Below, in pieces: positions 24,961 through 35,518 of a stretch of DNA of 64,000 nt. The stretch lies in assembly GCF_030272615.1 (NCBI RefSeq), contig NC_081413.1:331509302-331573301 (forward strand). The letters are read 5' to 3'. Within the stretch, counting starts at the first letter, position 1. Every line of letters begins with the position of its first letter. This DNA is from Cryptomeria japonica (taxonomy: Eukaryota; Streptophyta; Pinopsida; Cupressales; Cupressaceae). The notes under the pieces are model-generated. The model saw only the letters and a list, made by a program, of their open reading frames with translations, was not told where the DNA came from and made no database searches. The translations under genes were made by a program, and so were the position numbers.

Positions 24961-26099
24961 TTTATCAATATCAAAAACATTGAAAGTTAAACCTCAAAGG
25001 TAAACCTTTAAACCTTATACCACAATTATTAAACACTCAAACATATATATTAAATCCTAACAATTGAACAAGGAACCTTAGAGGTGAAGGATGTTCATAG
25101 ACAAGTGAATCTAAATGATCAATGATGAGCATTAAACACAAGCTAAATGTTCATTGTTTGATTCTTAACATTGAAAGATAAAGCTTGAATGTGAACCTTA
25201 AAGCCCAAACCATTTATCTTGAACACTAAACCCTAAACCCTAAGTGTTAAATCTAAGACTTTAACCCTTGAACTTTGAGCAATGAACCTTTGCATTGAAC
25301 AATATAGATAAACAACTAAATGAATATATACCACAAAATTTCAATATTAAACATTGAATAATGGTCCCTTAAGCTTGAAATTTAAACAATGAATATGAAC
25401 TTCAAAACTCAAATGCTAATATTAAATCCTAAATTCTAAATATTGAACCTAAGGCCTTGATCCTTCAACCCCCAACAATGAACCTAAGCATTGAGCAATG
25501 TACACAAATTATTGAATCTAAATACTAATGAAGTGCTTAACACATGTATCTCAATGCTAAACATGAAATGTGCAACCCCTAAAGCTAAAGCTAAAACTTG
25601 AAATCTAGACCTAAATGTTGAACTCTATGCAATGAATCACTATTGAACCCTCTACAAAGATAATTTTATCTAAACATTAAAAACGAGTAATTAACAATTA
25701 AATATTAAAGTTAAACACTAATGTTCAACCCTTAACATTGATTGCTAAACCTTGATGTGAACTTTGAACCCTAAGCAATGAACCTTACCACTGAACCCTA
25801 TACACATGATATTGCATTTTAATGCTAAATGATGAACATTATACATGAACCAATACATCTCAATCCTTAATGTTGAATTTTAAACCTTCAAAGTTAAAAG
25901 TTGAATGTTGAATGTGAACATTAAACCCTAAAACTTGAATTCAAACATTAGAACCAAGTGAACTTTGAACTTGAAACGTCAACTAATTAGCTTTGATCTT
26001 AAACATCAAACATTGGACAAAACATATTGAATGTTAAAGGTTATATAATGAATGGTAAATGTTAAATAGTTTGCCTTGATTATTGAAATGTGAGCCCTA

Positions 26100-26745
26100 A
26101 GATCAATGCCTAGATCATTTAACCTCGAACCATGGGTTGTATATATTAAACCCTTGACGCAAGAGTGTCCCGAAAGAACTCATACCGGACCTAACGCCAA
26201 AAGCACGTGGACTCTTTCCTTGCCTTGCAGAGCTAATGGAGTATGTCGCGCGATGGATGTGTCTGAGGACCATCTGGATAGGCCTACACCTGTCCACATC
26301 AGTATTTGGACCCTCTTCAAGCATCCAAGGCCTATGCACACATTTAACCAGTTTTCGGACCAGGGAGGCCAACACAGATCACTCCCACTGATGGGATCTG
26401 ATATTTAGACACATCTAGAGGTGTAGGATGGCAAAAGCAGTAGCCAAGGAGTAATTATGATACAATAGTTAAGGAAAAATAGATCCAAAAGACTTTTGTT
26501 AAGTAATTTCATTGTAATAAGCGCATGGCGATCAATGTGATTGCATGTGGTGCCAATGGGCCAAATGTAAGGAGTACGTGAGGGCCTACAAGCATGTAAT
26601 CATTTTGATTTCATGAATAAAAGTAGCTATCATGAACCGCATTCAATTTTTGTTATGTTTTTGTGTATGTTTTGGCTTCAATGTCGGATAGTCCATTTCG
26701 GACCCTCTTAACCATGACTACGTCAACCCCAAATCCTAAACACAA
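26100..26745. mobile_element. GC-richer insert of unknown type in the telomere-like field
   Basis: Base composition changes sharply at about 26105 and returns at about 26745. CGGACC words occur near both ends (about 26185 and 26700). An AATAAA in GAATAAAAGTAG near 26615 looks like a polyadenylation signal. The open frames at 26106-26408 and 26115-26375 overlap on opposite strands and match nothing I know. A solo LTR or retrotransposon fragment is possible, but no terminal repeats or target duplication were identified. Confidence 0.35.
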
Positions 26746-28019
26746 TGGTTATTGTTGAACCTTGGAGCAAGAATACAAAACCCATAACATTTAAAATTGA
26801 GCATTCATCCTAAACCCTCAACCTAAACACTCGACCATTAAACTATAAACAATTAACCTTAACACTAAAACATATCACAAACAATTGAACCTAAATACTT
26901 AGTGATGACCACTAACCATATACTGATAAATCTCAATGCTAGCCATTGAATATTGAACACAAAGTTACAAGATAGACCTTGAATGTAAACACTAAATGTT
27001 GAGAAACCATAAATAATGAATGCTAAGTGTTAAACCTTAGACCTTAAACCCTAAACCTTTAAATTTTGAGCCCTAAATTGTAAGTTCTAAGTACATATCA
27101 TTAATTCTTAAGGCCTAAGCAACAATGCACAAACCCTAAGCCATTATTGTAAACCATAAACCCTACATATTAAACAATGGATGCTAAACCTTGAAGCAAG
27201 AACCCAAAACCTTAAACCTAAATGTCAAATCCTAGGCCTTACCATCAATCCTAAAAAATGATTCTTAGAGTCTAACCTTGAACAAAAACAACTAAATCAA
27301 CGACCTAAAAATCTAAATCTTGAACCTTAGGCAATAAAACCTAAACCTTGATCCTTGCAACCTTAAATGGTGAATAATAAAAGTTGAACCTTGGGCCCTT
27401 AACACTAAACCATGAAAAAAGAGCCCTAAGCCCTACGATCAAAGTCCTGCTTGTTCAATCCTAAATCTTGACTTTGAAACCTAAACCATGAGCCCTAAAT
27501 CTGAACCTTGAAGCCTAAATACTAAATGATTAACACTAAACCCTAAACTTGAAAATCAAAACCTATACCATAAAGTTTTACTCTAAATCCTAAACTCTAA
27601 ATATTTGAACCCTACGCATTGGCCCTTGAACCCTAAACAATAAACCTTGCTCATCATTGACAATTAAATTTTGGAGCATTGAAAGCTAAGCCACAAATAT
27701 GCAACTTCATACCAAACCTTGAACTCTAGACCCTTAACCCTAGGCCTATACAATGAGAACCCTAAACAATGAAGCTTAGCACTAAACCCTAAACACAATC
27801 AACTAAATTTGGATGCTAAACGATGATATCATTAAACATGAACTATTAAATCTTAATGTTAAAAATTGCACATTTTAAGAGAAATCCAAAACATGTAATA
27901 GCCATCATATTACAGAGTCCAAAAACATTTAGATGTAAGCCATACTACATATATAAGAGATCACACAGCCCATAATTGATAATTCAAATCCAAAAAGTTA
28001 AGAAATAAATCATATAGGT

Positions 28020-28320
28020 TTTTTTAGTTGGAAGGGTTAGATAAGGTCAGGGTAGTGTTCACTTTTTTTCTTTCATTTAAAAAGCAAGTCCCTTCACTTT
28101 TTGGCCATGGGTGTAGCCAGGTTCATCCAAGAAACATCTTGGAGCCTCTGGGTCCAGTTGGGCAACATCACGGACATAGCCATACCAGACCCAGAAGCTT
28201 GGGGACTGCCCTGGGAGGACCCAATTTGGGTACAGCCTCGGTACCCCAAGAACCTAATACCACAGCATTTCAGGGCTAAACCATGTTAGACCATCTCAAA
28301 GCACAGGATTCGATCTTTGT
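28020..28320. other. short GC-richer segment of unknown origin
   Basis: Between the telomere-like field and the PTEN2 3' end lies about 300 bp of higher GC with two overlapping short plus-strand frames (28028-28279 and 28101-28289). I recognise neither. It may be a small transposon fragment. Confidence 0.3.
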
Positions 28321-28543
28321 AAGAATAATCAAAAGGTTGCAGTACCTACATTTTATTCATGGCTAAATAACCAATCAATAATATTTTATAATCAAGAAAT
28401 AGAAACCAAGGGAAGTAAAAAGCATCATGTTTCAAGAATTCAAAGTCCTTGAAATACACAACGTGACTTATGCGGCACAAAGTCATAAATTTACATAACA
28501 CAAACAATCATTTTCACCAGAATCTGTTTTATGCATTTTCTAG
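28321..28543 (-). other. probable 3' UTR of the PTEN2-type gene
   Basis: This is the minus-strand DNA directly after the stop codon at 28544-28546. An AATAAA polyadenylation signal on the minus strand is at 28352-28357, about 190 bases past the stop, a normal 3' UTR length in plants. No transcript evidence is available. Confidence 0.5.
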
Positions 28544-29188
28544 TCAGTCGCTTTCATAGTCCTCTTCATCACCAAATGTAAATACAGATGCATCTGCAGC
28601 AATAGCTTTAAAATCACTTGCACTTACTGTTCCCGACTTCCCAACCTCCTGTGCATACAATGGCGGCTCGGAACTGCCAAAGTTATTAATCTGATTGCTA
28701 CCTCTTTTTGAATCAACTTGAGCATCTTTATGATTCAAATCATCTTTACTTGCACTGTTCTCTTTATTTGCACTATTTTCATCTTTGCTTATTTCACTTT
28801 TTCCAGATACACTGCAAGCTGCTTCCATACTGTGCGTGATACTCACTACACTATTCTTCTCTGTTGCTGCTGCTTTAGAGTTTTCATGAGCATCATCGTG
28901 AAGCTCTTCACCCATAGCAAAGTTTGCCCCTCTCGTTTTCAAATATCCATTTTCTTCAGTTTCACTGTCTGAAAATATGTCATCCTTCTCATGGCCTGCA
29001 TGTTCTTTTTTTGAAGTGATACATTCATTGCCTTCGTTACAGCTTTCTCCTGTCTGCACAGGTCTGCTTTCTGACATGGCCGGACCAATGCTATCAGTAG
29101 CTGTGCCACCTTTGGATTGGGACGGCATTGTAGCATAATAATCCATCACCACAACCTCAATCTGAAAACCTGGACAAGGCAGTTTCCT
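28544..29188 (-). CDS. PTEN2: PTEN2-type phosphatase, last exon
   Basis: The exon opens after a minus-strand CTTTACAG acceptor at 29189-29190 and runs to a TGA stop at 28544. It codes the end of the C2 domain (RKLPCPGFQIEVVVMDYY) and then a long, Ser/Glu/Asp/Asn-rich, probably disordered tail ending SDFKAIAADASVFTFGDEEDYESD. The short acidic ending is characteristic of plant PTEN2 proteins. PTEN enzymes remove the 3-phosphate from phosphoinositides. Plant PTEN2 also binds phosphatidic acid and has protein phosphatase activity (family knowledge). The reading frame joins the preceding exon exactly at AAG|AGG. No stop or frameshift is seen, which suggests a live gene. The phosphatase domain itself lies upstream and is not in view. 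Confidence 0.85.
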   Translation of the reverse strand, partial: RKLPCPGFQIEVVVMDYYATMPSQSKGGTATDSIGPAMSESRPVQTGESCNEGNECITSKKEHAGHEKDDIFSDSETEENGYLKTRGANFAMGEELHDDAHENSKAAATEKNSVVSITHSMEAACSVSGKSEISKDENSANKENSASKDDLNHKDAQVDSKRGSNQINNFGSSEPPLYAQEVGKSGTVSASDFKAIAADASVFTFGDEEDYESD

Positions 29189-29893
29189 CTGTAAAGAGTG
29201 TCAGGAAAAAAGAAATTAGTTACACTTCTAAACAGCCAAAATGTGAAACCTATACCCATATAAAAAATCATCAGTGAAAGAAAACGGCAAATGCTACATG
29301 GTGACAATTGTTCAAATCAACAAGTAAATAGGCATGTTCCAGCCAGTGATTCAATTCTAGAATTCACATATGCTTTTTGGCATAATTTCTGATAATGTCA
29401 AAAGAGAAAACACTCCCAGAGAAATGTTAACTTATGGATGATTAACATTTTTAATTGAAAATAACAGACCTTCAGATAAAAGATTGGATTGCACATTGGT
29501 TTTTATATTCAGAATGCTCATAAACAAGGCAGGTGATAAGGGTATTATATAATTATGATGGATCAAAACCAATAGCTTAACATTACTTTACTTTGATATT
29601 GAAAATATGGGCCATTGCTATATTTTCAATTTCTTTCTACTAATATTTAGCAGCCTTTCCCGGAGAAAATTCTTGTCAATTATGAAATAATTATAGTGAA
29701 TCTATAAGCCACATCTTAATGCCTTGATCAAGCAAACTGGACATAAAGAAAAATAAAATCAGGAACTTTTAATTTAAAAAATTTCCTGATGATGTAATTT
29801 CAGAGAAAACAGCAAAGATACCCAGCATGGGGAATTAAGTAACAAACATTGTTGTAGAATTCAAAATTGCCATTAAACCAAAAATTATTTTAC

Positions 29894-29963
29894 CTTGTCA
29901 AAACCATCAAGATCAGATGGGTTCAGAATCTGCCTGTTTTCCATCATTGTTGTGTTCAACCAA
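29894..29963 (-). CDS. PTEN2: PTEN2-type phosphatase, penultimate exon (C2 domain)
   Basis: This 70-bp exon is flanked by ATCTCAG (acceptor) and GTAAAA (donor) on the minus strand. One base completes a cysteine codon from the previous exon. Then 23 codons read WLNTTMMENRQIL, NPSDLDGFDK, a hallmark of the PTEN2 C2 domain. The following intron is 705 bp (29189-29893). It is too short to be found as an open frame on its own, but the phases fit on both sides. Confidence 0.85.
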
Positions 29964-30380
29964 CTGAGATATTATTAAGATGAAGATTAGTCAGAACTAA
30001 TTTCACGTAAAAATAATATATATACATAGAACTTAATCGCTTACAAATATATACAGAACCAAACTATCCTTCTAATTCATTATGAAGTGAGCTGGTTAAA
30101 AGGATCAGACGATAAAAACAACCTAAGTCGTTACTAACACACCCATACAATTTGCTATAGCGTTAGTGTTCAACTGGTAAGTGGTAACAAATAAGATTGA
30201 ATTCTTGATGCATTTACTCACAGACTTTCCCCACTCAACAGAAGATTGGGTATGTGAGGAATATTTACACAATTTACTTAAGAGGAACTTAACTACTTCG
30301 GAGGAAAATTTATGATTCTACATAAAGATCCCCAAAAAGTAATTCAAACAAAATATAATTATCAAATACCAGTAACCAAC

Positions 30381-30511
30381 CAGTAAAAATCTCCATGTCG
30401 ATCATGAAAATAGACCTTGAAGTCACCGCTCAACTCTGCAAGACCCCTTTCTCCAGGCAAAGCAAACACCATGACTCCTTTCCGTGGCGCACTAAACCAA
30501 AAATCATCTGG
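30381..30511 (-). CDS. PTEN2: PTEN2-type phosphatase, C2-domain exon
   Basis: The exon starts after TTTTCTGCAG at 30512-30521 and ends at a GTTGGT donor (30380). It reads PDDFWFSAPRKGVMVFALPG, then ELSGDFKVYFHDRHGDFYC across the splice, typical of plant PTEN2 C2 domains that bind membrane. Length is 43 codons plus 2 bases, and it joins the 70-bp exon through a 417-bp intron. All three exons keep frame. The next exon upstream, and the HCxxGxxR phosphatase exon, were not found between 30512 and the window end. Either the intron here is very large or the 5' part is missing. Confidence 0.85.
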
Positions 30512-32339
30512 CTGCAGAAAACGGTAAATGTGGAAATTTTAAAGATAGATATTGCCACTGGAAAAGATTCATTTAGCTTCTCACTGCATACCAAATTCAA
30601 ACAAATGTCCAACTGAATAAACCATTCTTATATATGTCAAACAAGGCCTAAAAGCCATAGATAATTAAGAAAGCAACAACAGCAATGCACTGCCATTGCA
30701 TACTTCGTTGTGTTGCAAACTTAGTTAATGTGGAGATCATAGATTTGTTAATCTTCTAATTCTTTTTGCTCAATATCTTTGGATCATACTAAGAGATCAG
30801 AAATTCTAGTCATTGCTAGCATAGGCATCTTGTTAGAAATGGGGCTATTAGTTAATTTTCCCAAGCAAGAGAGCATAATCAGATTATCCGCTAACAAATG
30901 ATTTGCTATCTCAGTGCCTAATGTTTATAATGGTGAAGCTTACACTTTAATTGATTGTGCCTGTTAAAGGTTAAAATAGTAGTCCATATGTTCTAATCTA
31001 TTGTGTGTTTGTCAGATTATCTGCTATTTATACCCAATGATCCTCCTCCCGCTTTTAGATCTCATTTGCTCTCCACATATGCGTCTCTATTTGCATCTTG
31101 ATGTGTGCCCTCGCCCACCAATCTTCCCTATAATTTAGTTTGGAATAACATTCTTCAGGTCTAACTGATATATTCAGCATACACAATACAGGAGAAATAT
31201 AGAATAAACACAATTACAGCAACAAACAGCTAAAAAGTTGCACAGAAATGACATATAAGACCAAAATTTTGCAAACGTATAATAAATTAGGGTCATCACT
31301 GTCATCATATCATATCTATTGCTTCATCATAACTCTTCCTATTCAGCATATAACTAATTTACTAGCCATTCATCTTCAAAGTCTACAATGAAATTATATT
31401 TAAATTTTTAATATAATATGATCTTTTATCAATTCAGAAAGCAATGGACCCTCTATGTTGAACGGTCTTCACCCTTCTACCTTCATGTTTCTTCTATAGC
31501 AATTCAGCCCAAGGCAGCCAATGTTTATAATTCTGCTACAAGATCTAAGTTTGCTCAGCCAGAACTTGATGTTTCTCAGTTTGTGCAGCCCGTCAGTTAA
31601 GCTCTATTGCATACTAAGCTCTGCCAGTACTGTATGTTTATTTCACACCCAGATATAACCATAGTAGGGGGCATCTTTAGCTGCAAGCTTATCCAATTGT
31701 AAATTCACTTGATCCAACTGTGCAAACAAAGTGATTCTATTTAATAATTCAATTTCCAATACATGATCCTGCGAAGCAAGGCCACCCCTTGCTGCTTTCC
31801 ACTACAAATGCTACCACACGAAGTTGCTGTAATCTATCACAGAAACCTATGGCCTCCTTTTTATTTGAAGCTGAGCAGATTAATAGTGCACATGGGTTAT
31901 CGACCATTTAACCCCAACTGTCAAAATTTAAAATTGTCCTGGGGCTTCTATCAGTTCTCTCATATTTAAAAGACCTCTAATGTTTTTCCTTGAAGTCATG
32001 CATCGTGGGTGTGGATGAATTTGGCTACAGCATTTACGATGCCAACTCTTATTTTTGCCATGATGGTTATGAGGTTTGGACTACCCACTGCCTATGTTTT
32101 TGAACATATAATATTACAATATAAAATTCCTTTGTAGGGAAACAGTGGGGTCTAATGATCCACATACATATAAAAGTTGCAACCAAACCATAGTGGGGCT
32201 CCCCACCTGAGGTTAAGGGCTTGCTCACACATATTCTAACAGAAATAGCAATAATGCAGGTTTTAGCACTTTAACATATCGCAACCCTCTGGTAATTTTT
32301 TCATATCAACATTCCACCACTGTATTCTATCTTATCTGT
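30512..32339. other. AT-rich DNA, intron-like, with vague transposon traces
   Basis: No further PTEN2 exon recognised. Short plus-strand frames at 31418-31600 and 31763-31969 look weakly like retrotransposon debris but are not assignable. If the upstream PTEN2 exons exist on this chromosome, this would be intron. Confidence 0.4.
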
Positions 32340-32784
32340 GTGAGAAGAGCTCCAAAGTCTCTACACATGAAGGGCCTCTGGCTTTTTTAGGTACAAATTC
32401 ACCTCCCATGATGAATTACCAATTCTCAACTTGCTCCTTTCGCCATCTTGACTTGATGAAGTTGTTGCCTCAATGCAAGAGCCCTTCTTGTGTTGTTGAT
32501 CTCATAAAAGCCTTCCAAGGTCTTGAACATGTCTCTTGCAGTTGTCATCTTGGAAATGAGAAGCACTAAGTGATCCCTCACAGAGTCAATCAATATCTTT
32601 TCACTTTTATGGCATTCTTCTCGAATTGAAGTTTCTCCTCTTGATCTTCTGGCTCAGATAGATCCTTTTTCCTCCACAAACTAAAGAAGATCATTTTCTT
32701 CAAGTGCAATAAGCACTCTAAATTTCCATGAAGTGAAGTTTGATGCACCTTCAAGTCTATCCTCGACTTTAAGACTGTTCACCA
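32340..32784 (-). pseudogene. copia gag remnant, minus strand
   Basis: Starting at about 32784 the minus strand reads MVNSLKVEDRLEGASNFTSWKFRVL, closely like the gag opening of the young copia at 54-59 kb (MRVEDRLEGASNFVSWKIRI). It is broken by a stop after about 34 codons and by a frameshift, after which words such as ILIDSVRDHL, ISKMTTARDMFKTLEG and RRALALRQQLHQVKM continue the gag. It lies just inside the LTR at 32889-33611. Confidence 0.75.
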
Positions 32785-32888
32785 TTTTCGAGGCTTTGAT
32801 GTTCCTTCTTGAAGATGAGAGATGAAAGAGAACTTCGCTGTTATAGGGAAATCTGATTATGATCTACTTCACCGTGGCTCTGATACCA

Positions 32889-33611
32889 TGTTAAGTTTTA
32901 TGATCAGATTAGATAGAAGATAATTCAAACAAAATTGCACAGTATATACCCTGGGAAACCTTCCAACTTGAAGGTGAAAAACCCAGCAACAAATATCTTG
33001 AAATATATTAAACAAGATATCAAGATGTCTTTACAAAATTCGCTTCACTCCTTGAAGCTAGATGAATGATGCAATTCTCACTAGATGAATTACAATCTAC
33101 TGTATGTGTCTATCCTTCTAAGATAATTCACGAACTGCTGAATGTGACGTCCAAACTGCTATGAATGATATTTGGTCTTCTGTAGATGATTATTGAACTG
33201 CTGAAGGTAAACACGGAATGCTGTAGATGATTATTGATCTGCTTCTTGTATATTCATTCGATGATCTTGGAGGGAGGGAGTTAGACTATATATATACCCA
33301 TATGTGAGCATCCAACCAACAAATCCATTCAAGGGTCGGCTTCTTATTAACCAACACGTCCATTCAAGGGTCGGCTTCTTATTAACCAACACGTCTCTTC
33401 ATTAGTGATCGGTTACATTATACTCAACACGTCTTTTTAACCAAGGGTGGCGAGTTTATATTTCAAAACATTTTATTTAGTTTACAAATGCAAAGTCGGC
33501 ATAATATAGAAATTGAATCTATAAATGTCTAAGGCCGATTAGGCCAATTAGACATTTATATTGGCTATGTCGGCCTGAAGGAATCCGACCATAGCTATAA
33601 TAACATTAACA
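32889..33611 (-). repeat. copia LTR flanked by both a primer-binding site and a polypurine tract
   Basis: Plus-strand edges are TGTTAAG and ATTAACA, a 723-bp LTR. On its low side the minus strand reads TGGTATCAGAGCC (32876-32888), an exact initiator-Met tRNA binding site leading to gag. On its high side (33612-33633) the minus strand reads GGCAAGAGGGAG next to TGTTA, which matches the 3' polypurine end of the young copia. So one LTR carries a 5' internal start on one side and a 3' internal end on the other. Inside are two 35-bp tandem units and inverted repeats (AAATGTCTAA near 33513 with its reverse complement near 33551). Confidence 0.75.
33325..33394. repeat. two 35-bp tandem units inside the copia LTR
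   Basis: The unit CCATTCAAGGGTCGGCTTCT plus 15 more bases occurs at 33325-33359 and again, identical by eye, at 33360-33394. A third, diverged start follows (ACACGTCT). Confidence 0.85.
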
Positions 33612-33633
33612 CTCCCTCTTGCCTAGGGAGGAG

Positions 33634-34689
33634 TCCTTCTCGATCTATTACAAATCAAATAGAAAAATTAGCAAATACTTTATCAGCTTAACCACTGACA
33701 CTATTACAAAATACAAACCCAACATCTATTTAAAGACCAGACATCCTGTCCTTGAGTAAAATTGTTCTTGCCATATCACATTCTTAATTAAATTTGAAGC
33801 TTGCATTGTTAATTTTTCTCATGCTGAACGATACCATGATTTTACTGTTGTTTGGAATTGTTCTTTAGTGTTTCACAGTTTTGTGACTCCTTGCACTAAC
33901 CCCTAGTGTGAGAAATTTATCATTCATGTACCATTCCATGATCTGGAACCAATCATTAAGGCATCATAGCTAACTAGACTAAAACAACTTTTGATAACTT
34001 CAGATGCAAAACTGATTTCCTCAAGCAAAAAAAGTTGTTTTTTTAAAACATTGATTACATTGTTCACTTTCTTCGTCATTAAATTATTAATGACCTCTTA
34101 ATCTACCAGTACTTAAGCATTTGCCTTCGAACCATCACCTTTATGTTAATTCTTATTCTTGTGCTCCATATCTGCTCCAATTGGCACTTTGTTCTTTTCC
34201 TTTTACCTAGGTTTTCCATTTTTGTGTCAATTGGCACATCTTGTGGTCTTAATCTTTGTTAATCCCTAGTGGAGTTAAATATGAGCCATTCAACACAGTA
34301 TTTTTCTTCACTCCTAGATATATTAAGGTGACGTTGACTTAGAAAAGTTTGTCCATTGCCCCACTTTCTGTTTTTCCTTTCTTCTGTTATCATGTGTCTA
34401 AGTGTGTTGATTCACACATTTTTTTTCCTTATTTCTTTTTGACTCAATTTGGACATGGAAATCAGATTTTAGTGCAGTCTTCAAATTTTGCTATTTGCAT
34501 ATGGAGCAATTCACACAGTATTCAACAATTTCGTTAGGACCTCCAACAGCATTTTTTGTTTCATAATCTGAATCAACTACTTCAGGAAGAAGTTGGCATT
34601 CAAAATGTAACATTTGCTCAGACAACTAGAGGAGTGGCTTCATGAAGGTTAATGCACACTTCTTACATATCACTAGTAAATGAGTTGAT
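33634..34689. other. AT-rich DNA next to the copia LTR
   Basis: The first 100-150 bases are probably the 3' internal end of a copia element (minus strand). The rest has no clear coding signal, and the frame at 34349-34537 is not recognised. Confidence 0.35.
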
Positions 34690-35220
34690 CCTTGTGGCAA
34701 GCTTTCACTTGAGGAGACTAAAATGATTAGATAACACTAGGGGGTATTATACCATCCACTACTTCCTCGAGGGTTTCTACACAAGAGGCCAGATCACAGT
34801 AGTTCCAATATTTGAGATATGCAGTGGAATCAGAGGAGAAACAAAAATTCCACAGGTTTGGCACCAACAAATCCAATTGCATGGCCACTAAACATTACAC
34901 ACAATCCATTCATAAACATTATAGTTACATGTGAGGAAGGTCTTTACTTCCTTAGGGCCACTCACTGCTCCAGATAATGCAAGGATGTTGATTTTTAGTT
35001 TCAGGTCCAAAGAGATATCATTGAGGTTGGTCCTGCACAGGTGGTTATTGATGCAATATGTGTGTAGGACACCAAGAACATCAGTTCAGTCCACCTATGG
35101 GCAATCTATCAAACCCCTTATGTGCATGCATTGAACGATGCATTCAAGCATATCAAGAAAATCAAGTTGGTTAAAAAGGTTTTGGTGGATGTTCATTTCC
35201 AACCATCACACTCATTAGCA
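34690..35220 (+). pseudogene. possible hAT-type transposase fragment
   Basis: In plus-strand frames near 35090-35170 I read WAIYQTPYVHALNDAFKHIKKIKLVKK. This resembles the hAT (DUF659-type) pattern in which a W-TPC-VH-LN-AL-DI-KI block follows a target-binding segment. Upstream, VVIDA near 35042 would fit the family VVTDNASN. There are several stops. The match is short and from memory, so low to moderate confidence. Confidence 0.35.
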
Positions 35221-35260
35221 TTATTCCAATCCTTTTTTTAGCAAGGAATCCCTCAAACCA

Positions 35261-35518
35261 CTAAGCTAAATACTCATTAATTTGGGTGAATCAAACACAA
35301 GATAATTGAGAAATTTCTTTTACCTATGCACGAAATCATAACACTCACAGACCTCACATCATCTATTTTTAAAATAAACGAGAAATACCCCTAAGCTAAA
35401 TATCAATTAATTTGGGTGCATCAAACACAAGGTACTTGAGAGCTTTCTTTCACCTATGCACAAAAGCATAACATTCAGACCTCACATCATCTATTTTTTA
35501 AATAAATGAAAAATACCT
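35261..35518. repeat. tandem duplication with 130-bp period
   Basis: CTAAGCTAAATA starts copies at 35261 and 35391. Both continue ATTAATTTGGGTG, ATCAAACACAAG, TTCACCTATGCAC or close variants, and ACCTCACATCATCTATTTTT. The copies differ at roughly one position in eight and have small indels. Confidence 0.8.

Larger units (their letters stand above)
22480..27880. repeat. degenerate telomere-like (CCCTAAA) interstitial repeat field
   Basis: For about 5.4 kb the plus strand is dominated by words such as AACCCTAAA, TAAACCTTGAA, TTGAACCTTAAACC and CCTAAACATTGAA. These are variants of the plant telomere unit CCCTAAA. Exact CCCTAAA copies occur repeatedly (near 22846, 23215, 23353, 25232, 25242, 27041 and 27780, among others), but no long perfect run exists. 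Words starting TGAAC, TAAAC and GAACC occur every 7-14 bases throughout. Two unrelated inserts (about 23720-24960 and 26100-26745) interrupt it. Interstitial telomere-like arrays are known in plants, notably conifers. This one is old and heavily mutated, and it sits between a dead gypsy element and PTEN2. Confidence 0.8.

Noticed and set aside
26106-26408. Overlapping plus and minus open frames as genes
   Set aside because: The opposite-strand frames share the same GC-richer insert, lack known motifs, and are explained by composition.
22480-27880. True chromosome end (telomere)
   Set aside because: There are no long perfect CCCTAAA runs, unrelated inserts and an ordinary gene follow on the far side, and sequence continues for 36 kb.
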